Below, one piece after another: positions 9,656 to 21,060 of a stretch of 64,000 bases of DNA. A model generated the notes under the pieces. That model was not told where the DNA came from and did no database searches. It worked only from the letters and a program-made list of their open reading frames with translations. The stretch's first letter is position 1, and each line of letters begins with the position of its first letter. The stretch spans positions 4,092,001 through 4,156,000 of the forward strand of contig NW_027248940.1 of NCBI RefSeq assembly GCF_036711975.1, read 5' to 3'. The position numbers were made by a program, and so were the translations under genes. Source of the stretch: Onthophagus taurus (Eukaryota > Arthropoda > Insecta > Coleoptera > Scarabaeidae).

Positions 9656-11991
9656 TATTATTATTATTATTATTGCTGCCGGGCTGAGGAGGGCGGCCCC
9701 TCTCGTTACCGCGACCTATAAGATCTATTGTAACTTTAGCCCTCCAAAGGTTTAGGGTAAATGTAGGTCCTTAATGAACCTTAGTATTGTCCTGAGGTCT
9801 TGAACCTTTATGTCGGTAGGTAACAGGGGAGTTTTACCGAAGACGTTGTGCCTTAGACTGCCTCTGGCGACGCAATTGCACAGTATATGTTCAGCAGTTT
9901 CTGACTCGTCGTTGCATAGTCGACAAGTTTGATCTTCAGCTTGTCCAATGTGGAAGAGGTGGTATTTTAGGGGCACATGGCCGGTTAGGTAGCCTGAGAG
10001 CGTTCTTAGATCCCCTTTGCTGAGGCATAAAACCTCTTTGGTTTTGTTTTGCGACGGAGTTATCATACTCTTCGCTTGTCTGTGACCTGGAAGTTCTTTC
10101 CAGCGTAAGGCTATCTTTGAAGCCTCCCAGTTGTTGATTATTTGTTTTAGGTGGCTTTTTTGTAGTCCACATCCAGGTTGGGGTCCAATGAAGGGCGTGT
10201 TTGCTGCCTCTTTGGCCAGCTTGTCGGCCTTCTCATTGCCCTCAATGTTGCTGTGACCTGGAATGATGTTACCCTATGGTGGGGTAACATCATTGCCCCT
10301 AGCGAGTTCTCTCAGGTTGTTGGTGCACTCTCTGATCAGTGCGGAGCCACACGTGTAGGCCTGAATTGCCTTTAAGGCGGCCCGACTGTCTGTGAAAATG
10401 TTTATGGATGCACCTTTTTGTCCCTTCTGTAGGTTCAAAGCGGCGCAGAAGTTTATAGCAAGAACTTCTGCTTGGAAAATTGTTAAGTCCGAGCTGAGGG
10501 GCAATTTGATGTGGCTATTTGGTCCACTGATGCCCATGCCTACTCCAGATCTTACTGTCTTTGAAGCATCGGTGTACCAGGCTAGGGCTCCTCTTTTTAG
10601 TTGAGGCCCTCCTTTCGCCCAATCATCCCTGCTACTAAATATGACCTTATACGGTTGGTTGAAATTGTATTCCGTCGGTATAAGGTCCGTTTTAATTTCA
10701 ATCAGGTGATTTAGACATGGGTCTTTGAGGATCTAGAGGTGTCCTCTGAGATTACCCTGCATCAACTTGAGTGAAGAAACTGTTTTCAGTGATAAGGCAC
10801 TTAAGGCTGCCTCCTTTTGTATATATATGTGGAGCGGTCTCATTGCACCCGTTATGTTAAGACATGCTAACCGCTGGATTTGTGCCAGCTGTTGTTGAGC
10901 TGTCTTATGTTTTGTTTTTGGCCACCAAACCAATGAGGCGTAGGCGACCATGGGTCTGATTATTGCTACGTAGGCCCAATGAGCCATTCGTGGTTCCTTC
11001 CTAGGAGCCTGCGGCAGATCTGGTTTGCCATGATGGCCTTTTTCCTCACCTTATCTAAGTGTGAATTCCAGTTTAGTTTACTGTCAAGTATTACCCCTAG
11101 GTATTTATTTTCTGGTTTGAGGTTAATAGTTCTGCTTTCAATGGAGGGTGCTTTTATTTGTAGCTTCCTTCTCCGAGTGAAAGGGACTATTTCGATTTTA
11201 TTGGGATTGATGCTGAGCCCATTGCTTCTGCACCAAGTACTGGTGAGTAGTAGGGCTTTCTGCATTAGCTGAGTTATGATTGAATCATATTTACCTCGGA
11301 TTGTGATTACCAGGTCATCAGCATACCCTTGTATCTTAAATCCGTTTTTAGTTAGGATGTTCATCAAGTCATCAACTACCAGGCACCATAATAGAGGTGA
11401 TAGCACTCCCCCTTGGGGACATCCTCTTAGCGCCTTTTTTAAAGCCTTCTCTATGGATTCATATGAGGTGTTATCAAACGCATCCTCTATATCTATGAAA
11501 GCACAAAGGGCTATCTCTTTGGTTGCAATTGCCTCCTCTAAGGTGCTAGTCAAAGCATGGAGAGCGGTAATTGTTGATTTTGCTTTCTGGTAAGCATGTT
11601 GGCTAGGGTGGAGTGGATTTGTGAGAAGCACTCCGTTCCTTAGGTATTGATCGATTACCTTTTCCATCCCTTTGAGGAGAAATGAAGTTAGGCTAATTGG
11701 TCTGTACGCCTTGGGGTCCGCGTTTGAACGCCTACCACCTTTGGGTATGAAGACCACCTTTACTTTCCTCCATAGAGTGGGTATATAGCTAAAGCTGTAG
11801 CTAGCTATATATAGGGATATTATTATTGGGAGAAGTTCTTCTAAGCCTTTTTGCAGAAAGATAGGCAGAATTCCATCTCCTCCAGGTGATTTTAGGGGCT
11901 TGAAATTCGAGATAGCCCACCTTACTCTGTTGGGTGTGAAAATATTCCCAGCTGTGCTGCGAACCCTACCTGATGGACGGGTTATGTCCCG
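9656..11991 (-). mobile_element. 5'-truncated non-LTR retrotransposon with RNase H, inside the hAT end
   Basis: The 3' tail is an (ATT)n run starting at 9656. The 12-bp sequence agagctgggcat occurs on both sides (9644-9655 and 11992-12003) as the target-site duplication. This means the LINE inserted into the hAT terminus itself and duplicated the TIR. The element starts within the reverse-transcriptase region at 11991, so the endonuclease and ORF1 are missing. Confidence 0.9.
9756..11990 (-). pseudogene. LINE reverse transcriptase and RNase H, broken
   Basis: The large frame from 11990 to about 10966 carries SPGGDGILPIFL, DPKAYRPISLTSFLLK, RGCPQGGVLSPLLW and the catalytic GYADDLVITI. Between AFDNTSYESIEK and RGCPQGG the usual stretch of some 45-50 residues is missing in frame, so the polymerase palm is deleted. 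Frame changes follow near 10970. RNase H is at about 10540-10270 (FQAEVLAINFCAALN, NIFTDSRAALKAIQ). The C-terminal CCHC-like tail is at about 10066-9756 (CRLCNDESETAEHILC). RNase H suggests the I/R1/LOA side of the group. Not functional. Confidence 0.8.
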
Positions 11992-12003
11992 AGAGCTGGG
12001 CAT

Positions 12004-12818
12004 ACTTACAATACTTATATTTAAAATATGTATTTTAAGTATCAAAAGTATTTTGGGCTTAGTATTTTAAATACTCTGTAAAATTGGTACTTATATTTAG
12101 TATTTAAAATACTTCGACAATATATTTAGTATTTTATACTTAAAAAAGTATTTTAAATATCATACAAGTATTTTAAGAATCTGAAAAGTATTTTAAGTAT
12201 TTTTCATTTCCAAAATACTTGTTAGATTTGCAAGTCTGAACGTGTTCAAACGAAAACTATAATTAGAATTCGGTTTACTTGTTATGTCGGTAATATCATT
12301 TGCTAGTTGTTCTCTTGCAACTTGCAATTTGCAATCGTAGTTTGAGACGAGACGACTGTGGACTGAGACGAGTCACAAGTCGTGTGTTGCTGTGTCGAGT
12401 TCGTGTACACCAGTAGTGAAATTGTTAAATTGAATAAACGATCGCTGTAGTGATAGGAATTTTACGTTTATGGCTTGAATAAGCGCAAGAAGACGTTTAC
12501 GCTATCTGCACACGTTTATGTTAGAACTAATTGATTATTTTTTAAATTTTTTCGAACCAAAATAAAATAAAATGTTGTATGTACCACGGGCATAAACGTC
12601 TTTTAAGGCCCCTAGATTATGCCCTTGATGCATAAACAAGTATTAAATAAGGTCAAAATAAATTTATGCAATGGTTTTTTGCAATTTTTAATTCAAACAA
12701 TGAGTTTAATATTCTACTTCTAAACGTTTTTCGATATTGATTTTTGATCATCCTGAGTGATGAATTGGACACAAAAATTTAACAGTTTTTACATTCCAGT
12801 ATATTACTCTTTAAAAAA
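12004..12818 (+). other. hAT 5' non-coding region with palindromic subterminal motifs
   Basis: The first 240 bp hold at least eight copies of motifs related to tatttaaaatactt in both orientations. hAT transposases commonly bind subterminal motif arrays of this kind. The rest, to the ATG at 12819, is AT-rich without recognisable coding. The same motif recurs in the 18621-18735 right end. Confidence 0.6.
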
Positions 12819-15050
12819 ATGGAAGAACCATTAAAACTAAGTTGTTCACATGAAAAGAATAATAATGCGATTGATACATCCACGCAATCCAGCATGAATG
12901 CACATTTACAACAGCGACTAAAAAATAGTCCATTACTGGATGGTACTTTTTTTAAAGTAGCAGGTGAAATTCGAAATTTTAAAAACTTTGAAGTTACCTG
13001 CGTTACCTGTCAACCAAAAATAAAGATTCTAAAAGCAAATTTAGATGCTACATCTAATTTATTAAAACACCTGAAGCAATCACATCGGAATAAATTTGAC
13101 ACTTACATTAAACACAAATCCGAAAAAAAAATCCGTTAAGCGCAAAGCTGAAAGTCCTCTATGGAAGAAACAAAAATGTGAAAAATTACAGCAACCCACT
13201 TTCACTTTCACCCACGTTCAACAAGCTGAGTTTAACAGAAGATTAACACGGTTTATAATTAATACAATATCACCGTTATCAATAATTGAAAATGACAGTT
13301 TTAAAGCAATCTTTAGGGGTTTAACGTAGATATACCTAGTCGGCGAACTATACAGGGTGGTTCAGTTTTTAATCGGGAAAGTTTACTAGGATGTAGTACT
13401 TGCCAAAATAACACAAATTTTTTATATAAACATAGGGTCGCAACTCTTTTGTTTTCGAGCTATGAGCGATCAAAGTTGAGAGAAAAATTTACATTTTGTT
13501 TTGTATTTCGGCTGTAAGTAAACCGTAGAATTTGAAACTTTGTACGTATGTACTACTGGTTAAGACCTTATTTTCAACCATACCTTAAACTTCCCCAGCG
13601 CCCTCTAAGGGGATGAAATTCACCACCTCCTTGATTTTTTTATAACAACTTTTTAACGCTATGGAATATTATCATAAAAATATATGGGTTGTAAAGCTCA
13701 TTCTTTAGTGGTACTTTTTTGTCTCTTTAGTATTTTCCTTAAAGTTAATAGTTTCCGTGTAAAAAAATAAAATATCGTGCCATGTACCGCAATGTGCCGC
13801 CATGTTTAGCCAAAATTATTCTAAAAGTTGGTTCTGAGAACTTGTAAGTTTCATTTACAGTGAATTCTCATAATTATTGCTGGTTATTAATAATTTTTGA
13901 CGGTTATTAAGCAAGAGTATTAATTTTTTAATATTGTTTAAAACAACGTAATTTGTTCAGACAGGCATTAATCTTATTTATGGTTTTTTTTTACGAAAAT
14001 CACAATTAATTGGTCTTATTTAGTTAGTACTAAATTCTAGTAAGTGCAGCCTATAATAGCCACCATAAGCCACCTATAAAAAAAACAAAATTTTTAATAA
14101 TTGCAGCGCTTTACAGTACAATTTAACATATTTTATTTTTTTACGCTAAAACTATTATCTTTAAGGAAAAAACTAAAGACACAAAAAAGTACCAATAATG
14201 AATAAGCTTTACAACCCATATTTTTTTATGTTAATATTATATGGCGTTAAGTTGTTATAAAAAAATCAAAGGGGTTGTGAATTTCATCCCCTTAGAGGGC
14301 GCTAGGGAAGTTTAAGGTATGGTTGAAAATAAGATATTAACCAGTAGTACATACATACAAAATTCCAAATTCTATGGTTTACTCATACCCGAAATAAAAG
14401 ATAAAATGTAAATTTTTGGCTCAACTTTGACAGCTCATAGCTCGAAAACAAAAGAGTTGCGACCCTATGTTCATAAAAAAAACTTGTGTTATTTTGGCAA
14501 GTACTACGTCCTAGTAAAGTTTCCCGATTAAAAACTGAACCACCCTGTATGTAGAGATATGGAATTATTATATGAGTCTACTATCACTCATATTCAAGCA
14601 GAAATGTCAAAACAGAATTATTTCTGTACTACTGCCGACATTTGGTCTTGCAAAAATAGAAGCTTTTTGGGTGTAACAGTACACTGGATTGATGACAACT
14701 TAGAACGTCAATCAGCTGCTCTTTCGTGTAGCAGATTTAAAGGTGTGTGTATCGATAGTGCTCTCTAGTTGTATAATTCCTATTTTTTTAGGTGTCCACT
14801 CATTTAACCGGATTGCTGAAGCATTAGATGAAATTAATATTAAGTTTTACTTAAATTATAAGAATATTGTCAGCACAATTACTGACAATGGAAGTAATTT
14901 TGTCAAGGCGTTTAAGGAATTTGGCTATGTAACTCCGGAACTTGATGATATGGGTATGTTGGTTAATTCCTGTTTTATGCAGTAGAATACAGAATGACCT
15001 AACATTTTAGATGATGGTGCTGAAGATGATGAAGTTCTCCAGTTCGAATA
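12819..15050 (+). pseudogene. hAT transposase, N-terminal part with BED finger, interrupted
   Basis: The ATG at 12819 opens a frame with a BED-type zinc finger (CVTCQPKIKILKAN, then LLKHLKQSHRNKF). A frame shift near 13130 leads into a second block ending at the fold-back insertion at 13353. Coding resumes at 14559 with YFCTTADIWSCKNRSFLGVTVHW, the first catalytic region of hAT enzymes. A short intron (about 14742-14791) precedes a segment with ITDNGSNFVKAFKEFG, the second catalytic region. Everything after 15050 is missing, including the C-terminal dimerisation domain. Dead copy. Confidence 0.75.
13353..14547. mobile_element. Fold-back mariner derivative with TA duplication
   Basis: Long inverted arms of about 500 bp start CAGGGTGGTTCAGTTTTTAA at both ends and are flanked by TA. 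The arms include a shared block near cgccctctaaggggatgaa and meet around an AT-rich centre near 13950. No transposase is encoded. The left arm closely matches 15053-15500 of the adjacent mariner, so it is a derivative of that family made by inverted duplication of one end. Confidence 0.85.
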
Positions 15051-15692
15051 TACAGGGTGGTTCAGTTTTTAATCGGGAAACTTTACTAGGACGTAGTACT
15101 TGCCAAAATAACACAAGTTTTTTATATAAACATAGGGTCGCAACTCTTTTGTTTTCGAGCTATGAGCGATCAAAGTTGAGCTAAAAATTTACATTTTATT
15201 ATTTATTTCGGCTATAAGTAAACCGAAGAATTTGAAATTTGGTATGTATTTACTACTGGTTAACATCTTGTTTTCTAGCATACCTTAAGCTTCCCTAGCG
15301 CCCTCTAAGGGGATGAAATTCACCACCCCCTTGGTTCTTTTTAGAAGAACTTTTTAACGCCATGGAGTATTAACATAAAAAAAATATTGGTTATAAAGCT
15401 CATTCTTTAATGGTACTTTTTTGTCTCTTTAGTTTTTTTCCTAAAATTGATAGTTTTTGTGTAAAAAAATGGAATGTCGTGCCATGTACCGCCATGCTTA
15501 GCTAAAATTACTCTAAAAGTTGGCTTTGATTTTCAAAAAACAATTTATGTTTGTATTGAGACGAGCTGTTAGTTACGTTAAATCCTCTTAATTGTTGACA
15601 ATTATTGAAAATATTTCTTGATTGTTATTAAGTAAAAGTATCATTATTTTTTTATTGTTGATCATTGTTTAAAAAACTACGAAAAATTGATC

Positions 15693-16331
15693 ATGCCACG
15701 ATTATTTTCGACAGAAGAATACGCAGACATTCATTTTATTTATGGTTTTGTGATGGAAATGCGGAAGCGGCATCTAGAGAATGATCCTCAGGTATTTATC
15801 AATACACATCAACGTTTTCGACAATATGGTTTAAATACCCAGCAAGTACGAAATAATCAAAATAACAGAAACCAAAGAGCAATTTTAAACCTTTTTGATA
15901 ATGACAGCACATTAAGCAGTCGCATAGCTGCTAGACTACTTCAAGCTCAAAATTTACGAGTCTCAAGAAGTACAATTTTACGAACTCTGAAGAAGGACCA
16001 CAGGAAACCCTATCGTTTTCAACCTGTACAAAATTTAAGACCTGAAGATGGTCCTAAAAGAGTAACTTTCTGTAGGTGGTTTGTACAGTCTGTTGAACGT
16101 GACCAAAATTTTTGTAAGAAGATTTTGTGGACAGATGAAGCCACGTTTACAAGAAGGGGTGTCGTAAATTACCATAACTTACATAGTTGGGAGCATGAAA
16201 ATCCCCATGCAATACGTCCAAAAACCTACCAAACAGAGTTTAGTTTTAATGTGTGGATGGGTGTCATTAATAATAACCTCTGTGGGCCTTATTTTTTAAA
16301 TTTTTTGCAAAACGATTTGGCGGAATGTTAA
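15693..16331 (+). pseudogene. Truncated mariner transposase
   Basis: A 212-codon frame begins at the ATG at 15693. A helix-turn-helix part with LRVSRSTILRTLKKDHRKPY is followed by FCKKILWTDEATFTRRG, the first catalytic Asp, and FSFNVWMGVINNNLCGP. The frame stops at 16331, so the second and third catalytic positions are absent. The stop comes before the inner mariner insertion, so the loss of the C-terminus is a separate internal deletion. Related to the transposase at 16667-17725 but clearly diverged. Confidence 0.8.
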
Positions 16332-16347
16332 ATAAACTTTTTTTTTA

Positions 16348-18164
16348 AATTTCCATCTAGTGTCATCGACGAAATTAAATTTACAGTTTCCTGTAAATTA
16401 TGGTACTATAACTAAAAATTAAAAAAACAAATTTCTGATGTTTGAAACAAATAAATTTGTTGAACTATTTAATTTATATATGTTTTACACAAAAGTTGGA
16501 ATAGATTGCATTATTTCACATTTTTTATTAATATTTAATATTATTATTAAATGACTTAATAAATTATTGATAGATGGCGCTCATATATTTTTCTTTTGAA
16601 TTCAAATAAACATAGCAACATTTGTTTGTATTCAAAAAGTGTCACTTTAAAAATCCTGTTTTAAAGATGAATTACGAAAACTTTGAAAAGTTTGACATGT
16701 TAGAATGTTACATATTACAAAATAAAAGTAGTGAATTGGCTGCAGAGTTGTATTTTAATAGATACCCGGAAAGAAGGCAGCCAAATGCGAAAATATTTAG
16801 TCGTTTAGAAAAAAATTTAAAAACATTCGGTTCTTTTAAAAAGCCTAGACCAAAATCGTATTATAAAGAAAATGAAGACGAAGAAATAAATGTTTTAGCG
16901 GCAGTTACAGCAAATTCGTCGATATCAAGCCGCGAAATGGAGAATGATCTTGGTATTTCCAGAAATCGCTGTCTTCGTGTTTTACATAAACACAAGTATA
17001 AGCCATACGTTCCTCGAATCATGCATCATTTACGAGATGGTGATACCCAAAGAAGGCTTGAATTTTGCCGTTGGTACGTAGATCAGGTTAATGAAAACCC
17101 AGTTTTCAGTAGAGCAATTATCTGGACCGATGAAGCACACATTAGCAGTGCGGAGATATTTAACAGAAATAACCAACATATATGGTCGAACGTTAATCCC
17201 CAAAATACCATTGAAAGGCGTACTCAAGGTCGCTTTGGTTTTAACGTATGGGTAGCATTGCTAAATAATGAAGTTTTGGCATATCAAATATACCAAGAAA
17301 ATTTAAATGCGGAACGGTATTTAAACATATTAACAAACCACATTGAAAGATATGTTGATGGTTTACCTTTACGTGATGCGGAAAAACTATATTTTCAACA
17401 TGATGGCGCTCCTGCGCATACTGCTAGGCGTATAACTGATTTTTTAAATATTAATTTTGAAGACAACTGGATTGGTTCCAGCGGAAACCATCGGTGGCCA
17501 CCAAGATCACCGGATTTGACGCCACTGGATTTTTTTCTCTGGGGCTACATCAAAAACCAGTTATATTTAATGGATAATGGAAATATAAGAGAATTAAAGA
17601 TAAATTTTGAGCATTGTCTCAATTCTATTCCAAATATAAGTATATTTAACGCAATAAACAGTGTTAGAAAGCGTTGTGAAATTTGCATCGAAAAAAGAGG
17701 AGGTCAATTTGAGCATTTTTTGTAGCATTGTTTTAATAATGTTTGGAAAATAAAATTATTAGTATTTGTTGTTAAATTACTATTTTTTTGCGTTAATAAA
17801 ATATTTATAAATACTATTTGATCTAACAAAAACAAATAATATATTAAATAATGTCAATCTTATAGATGTGAAAATTTTTAAAAGTTATTCATAAAGTATT
17901 AAGAAATGTAGGTATGTAGTAAACCTACAATTTCTAAAATCAGCCACTTAATAATTTATCAAGTTGCTAATAAAATAGTGTGAAGCAATGCAAGTCATTA
18001 AATATTTCCGTATTAACAGTTGGTGTAATAAACATAATTATTTGTTTTTAAATACCAGAAGTTATCTTCTTATTTAATTGTTAACTTTTTAGATTTTACC
18101 TACCGCCCCGTAATTTACAGGAAACTGTAAATTTCATTTCGCCGATGATACTAGATGGAAATTT
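16348..18164 (+). mobile_element. Complete DD41D mariner
   Basis: Terminal inverted repeats of about 52 bp are nearly identical. The left reads AATTTCCATCTAGTGTCATC, the right (inverted) AATTTCCATCTAGTATCATC, and both include tttacagtttcctgtaaatt. TA-like duplications flank it, though one extra T makes the exact right border uncertain by a base. Length about 1.8 kb with one intact ORF. This is the innermost, most recent level of the nest. Confidence 0.85.
16667..17725 (+). CDS. Intact DD41D mariner transposase, 352 aa
   Basis: The enzyme would cut and paste this element at TA dinucleotides in the nucleus. The uninterrupted frame starts at the ATG at 16667. Residues 20-50 hold ELAAELYFNRYPERRQPN, a helix-turn-helix start shared with the 3226-5738 transposase. 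A second DNA-binding part has LGISRNRCLRVLHKHKYKPY. Catalytic residues sit in AIIWTDEAH, FQHDGAPAHTARR and SPDLTPLDFFLWGYIKNQ. I count 41 residues between the second and third Asp, the DD41D spacing. The length is normal for the superfamily and I see no stop, frameshift or missing catalytic residue. Confidence 0.9.
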   Translation: MNYENFEKFDMLECYILQNKSSELAAELYFNRYPERRQPNAKIFSRLEKNLKTFGSFKKPRPKSYYKENEDEEINVLAAVTANSSISSREMENDLGISRNRCLRVLHKHKYKPYVPRIMHHLRDGDTQRRLEFCRWYVDQVNENPVFSRAIIWTDEAHISSAEIFNRNNQHIWSNVNPQNTIERRTQGRFGFNVWVALLNNEVLAYQIYQENLNAERYLNILTNHIERYVDGLPLRDAEKLYFQHDGAPAHTARRITDFLNINFEDNWIGSSGNHRWPPRSPDLTPLDFFLWGYIKNQLYLMDNGNIRELKINFEHCLNSIPNISIFNAINSVRKRCEICIEKRGGQFEHFL

Positions 18165-18749
18165 TATAAAAAATGTTTATTTTTGGCTTTATTCTAAAAC
18201 AATAAGAAATAGACCTGTCGAACCCTATATTTTTGTAATCAGAAAAAAATAACGAATTTAATAAGCGAATAATCAGTGGTTGTTTCCATTTAAAAAAACG
18301 AAAATTGTGATGATATCTCAAAATCTAAAACCGAAAAAATTTTTTTGACTACGTCATCCAATTCTCTATAAAAAAGTGTCCATATAATGTCTTAGTTATA
18401 ATACTCCACCTATAATAATAACGAAGATAATTGCACTTGCTGGTTTTACGATATTTCCAATTTTGGCCTCTAGGGGAAAAACAAAAGACGATAGCGCTAT
18501 GAGGTTTTCGGCATTAGCAGTTTCTCGAAAAACGAGATCATGACATGTAAGCTACTTTTTGTCTAACTCTTATAGTTTCCGAGTTAGCCTATTCGGACAT
18601 CGAATTTGAACCACCCTGTACTTAGTATTTAAAATACTTTTTATCGAAAGTATTTGTACTTAATACTTTAAATATTTCTTAAATTTAGTACTTAGTATTT
18701 TGTATTTAAAATACTTGTGGGAAGTATTTTGCCCAGCTCTGGTAGATAC

Positions 18750-19980
18750 CAACTTTAGTGAAATACGAACATTTACTGCTATTTTGCCATCACTCAAAGA
18801 TTATTGGCGTAAAAATCCATTGTATAAAAACGAGATATCAAGATTTATGGCTCGAAATAGGTTTGAGCTGCTTTTGCGCATGTTCCATTTAGCCAATAAC
18901 GAAGAATGCCCCTTCAACGATAGGCTTCACAAAATTCAATGTCTGGTTGACATGTTGAATAGGAACGCTTCTCTGTGCATTGTTCCAGAAGAAACCATTT
19001 GCATCGATGAAACCATGATTCCGTTTCGAGGCAGATTGTCTTTTCGACAATACATAAAAGGAAAAAGGCATAAGTTTGGAATGAAAATTTATAAAGTATG
19101 CCTTGATGGCGGATTTACCTACAGCCTGAAGATAAATTGCGGTAAGGAAAAAATTGAAGGACAATCGGTGGCGGAATCTATCGTTATGGAAATGTTACAA
19201 CCATTGCTTGATGATGGAAGAACTCTTTATGCAGATAATTGGTACATCTCTGTTGCCCTAGCGGAGAACTTACAAAAAAGATCAACTGATCTAGTAGGAA
19301 CTATTCAAAAGAATAAAAAAGGTCTGTCAAAGACTGTGGTCGACGCAAAACTCAAGAGAGGAGAAATTATTGCAAGGCAGAATCAAAATAAAGTGGTTGT
19401 TATGAAGTGGCATGACAAAAGAGATGTCCTCCTATTATCCACTAAACACACAGATGAACAGAAAGAAGTACATCACAAAGAGGGTCCCAGGCTCAAACCG
19501 TCTGCAATAATCGATTACAATACAGTTAAAGCGTTTGTTGATATGTCAGATATGGCAGCCTATTCAAATTCTCTGAGAAAGTCAATAAAATGGTACAGAA
19601 AATTGGCTTGTGAATTTATTACAGGCACCTCAGTAGTAAATGCGTTATACTTGTACAACAAAATAAACAATAAGAAAACTTCTATAACCACTTTCAAGGA
19701 AAACCTTGCCATGCAACTTTTTGAAAGTGGAGAACCGCTACACCCAAACGCAGAGAATCCAGTAGAAGAACACAGACTTACCGAAAAAATGGATAACGAG
19801 GGAAAGCATAAAAGGGGAAGATGCAAATCTTGCTATGAAAAGAATTCACAACAACATGGGCGCGATTATGCAGTAAAAAATACAAAAAGAATTACTTACA
19901 TATGTCTAAGTTGCAACGGCAATATTTTCATTTGCACGGAATGCTTTTTTGAAAAACACGTTTTCAAAAAAATTAAATAG
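18750..19980 (+). pseudogene. piggyBac transposase, 3' part with all three catalytic Asp
   Basis: The frame continues from 9642 after the hAT and its second duplication copy are skipped. Catalytic aspartates expected for piggyBac lie in CIDETMIPFRGR, LYADNWYISVALAE and AFVDMSDMAAYS. A C-terminal cysteine-rich domain follows (RCKSCYEK, ICLSCNGN, CTECFFEKH). Joined to the 5' part the coding length is 1815 nt, 604 codons plus stop, with no other lesion, so the gene was probably intact when the hAT landed. The open frame extends upstream to 18700 through the hAT end, making a chimeric ORF that is probably not translated. Confidence 0.9.
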
Positions 19981-20314
19981 AATGTTTTGTGCTTTGCAGT
20001 GATTTTCCATTAATTTTATAAATATTTTTTATTAGTTTAAGCTAAACGTTACATTTTTGAACTGAAAGAAATAAATAATTTTGAAATACAAATTTTCTGT
20101 CATATTTTCTATAAAAACTAAAATATTCTCGGGCCACACTCGAATAATGATTTCCTACGCCAGACCCACCCATACATACATTTAAATCAACGCTAAATAC
20201 GGCCAGCTTGTGTACACATGGCTTAAGTGGTAGAACGTGTGCCCACTGATGGTACACATGGCGCTGGGGTTAATTCAACTGTGTTCATATATGGTACACA
20301 TGGCAGTTAACGTG
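19981..20314 (+). other. piggyBac 3' non-coding end
   Basis: This stretch lies between the transposase stop and the right TIR. It contains repeated short motifs such as gtacacatggc, also seen near the left end as gtacacgtggcgcc, which may be transposase-binding subterminal repeats. No coding seen. Confidence 0.6.
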
Positions 20315-21060
20315 TTAAATGTTATAAAGATGTTTTATGTCGATTAAAATTATTTTGACACACACCAATCACTTTTTTTTTAGTTTTTGGGTATCTTTGA
20401 CACACTTTCAGATAAGTTTAAAATCATTTTATTGATTTTGCCAATACCCTTAAATGTTATAAAGATGTTTTATGTCGATTAAAATTATTTTGACACACAC
20501 CAATCACATTTTTTTAGTTTTTGGGTATCTTTGAAACACTTTCAGATAAGTTTAAAATCATTTTATTGATTTTGCCAATACCCTTAAATGTTATAAAGAT
20601 GTTTTATGTCGATTAAAATCATATTGACACACACCAATCCTATTTTTCTAGTTTTTGGGTATCTTTGAAACACTTTCAGATAAGTTTAAAATCATTGTAT
20701 TGATTCTACCGACCTCCCTAAATGTTATAAAGATGTTTTATGTCGATTAAAATCATTTTGACAAACGCCAATCGCGTTTTTCTAGTATTTGGGTATCTTT
20801 GAAGCACTTTTAGATAAAATTAAAATCATTTTATTGATTTAGCCGATCTTCTTAAATGTTATAAAGATATTTTGTATCAATTAAAATCATTTTGACACAC
20901 ATAAATCATATTTTTTTAGTTTTTGGATATCTTTGAAACACTTTCAGATAAGTTTAAAATCATTTTATTAATTCTGCTGATCCCCTTAAATGTTATAACG
21001 ATGTTTTATTAATTCTGCCATTCTCGTTAAGTGTTATTGAGATGTTTTTAGACGTTTAGA
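20315..21060. repeat. 134-bp tandem satellite in GUCD1 intron 2 (right block)
   Basis: The satellite resumes directly after the piggyBac TTAA with the landmark taaatgttataaagatg at 20316, 20451, 20585 and 20719, a spacing of 134-135 bp. Later units are more diverged and fade near 21060. From there to exon 2 at 21362 the sequence is AT-rich with a few decayed partial units. Confidence 0.9.

Larger units (their letters stand above)
15053..18618 (+). mobile_element. Tc1/mariner-type element with truncated transposase, hosting another mariner
   Basis: The left end is CAGGGTGGTTCAG and the right end, inverted, CAGGGTGGTTCAA, each flanked by TA (15051-15052 and 18619-18620). Only about 13 bp of the ends match; beyond that the right end differs from the left. 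Inside are a truncated transposase frame (15693-16331) and a complete second mariner (16348-18164). It lies in the hAT transposase gene. Confidence 0.85.
9643..18741 (+). mobile_element. hAT element inside piggyBac, 8-bp duplication gtagatac
   Basis: The ends are TAGAGCTGGGCA on the left and CAGAGCTGGGCA (inverted) on the right. The flanking gtagatac at 9635-9642 and 18742-18749 is an exact 8-bp duplication of piggyBac codons. Subterminal regions are crowded with AGTATTTAAAATACTT-like motifs on both sides (12004-12240 and 18621-18735). Much of the length is later insertions: a LINE, a fold-back element and a mariner. The transposase C-terminal half is absent, so the element was already internally deleted or lost it later. 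Confidence 0.9.
8632..20314 (+). mobile_element. piggyBac element with TTAA duplication, carrying nested insertions
   Basis: Terminal inverted repeats start cacgttaactgcca and lie directly inside TTAA at 8628-8631 and 20315-20318, the target duplication specific to piggyBac. The element sits in the 134-bp satellite, which continues on the right with no lost sequence. Without the hAT at 9643-18741 its length is about 2.6 kb, normal for the family. Confidence 0.95.

Noticed and set aside
9656-9700. Poly-tyrosine run at the end of the frame 9248-9721
   Set aside because: It is the translated (ATT)n tail of the inserted LINE, not a protein feature of piggyBac.
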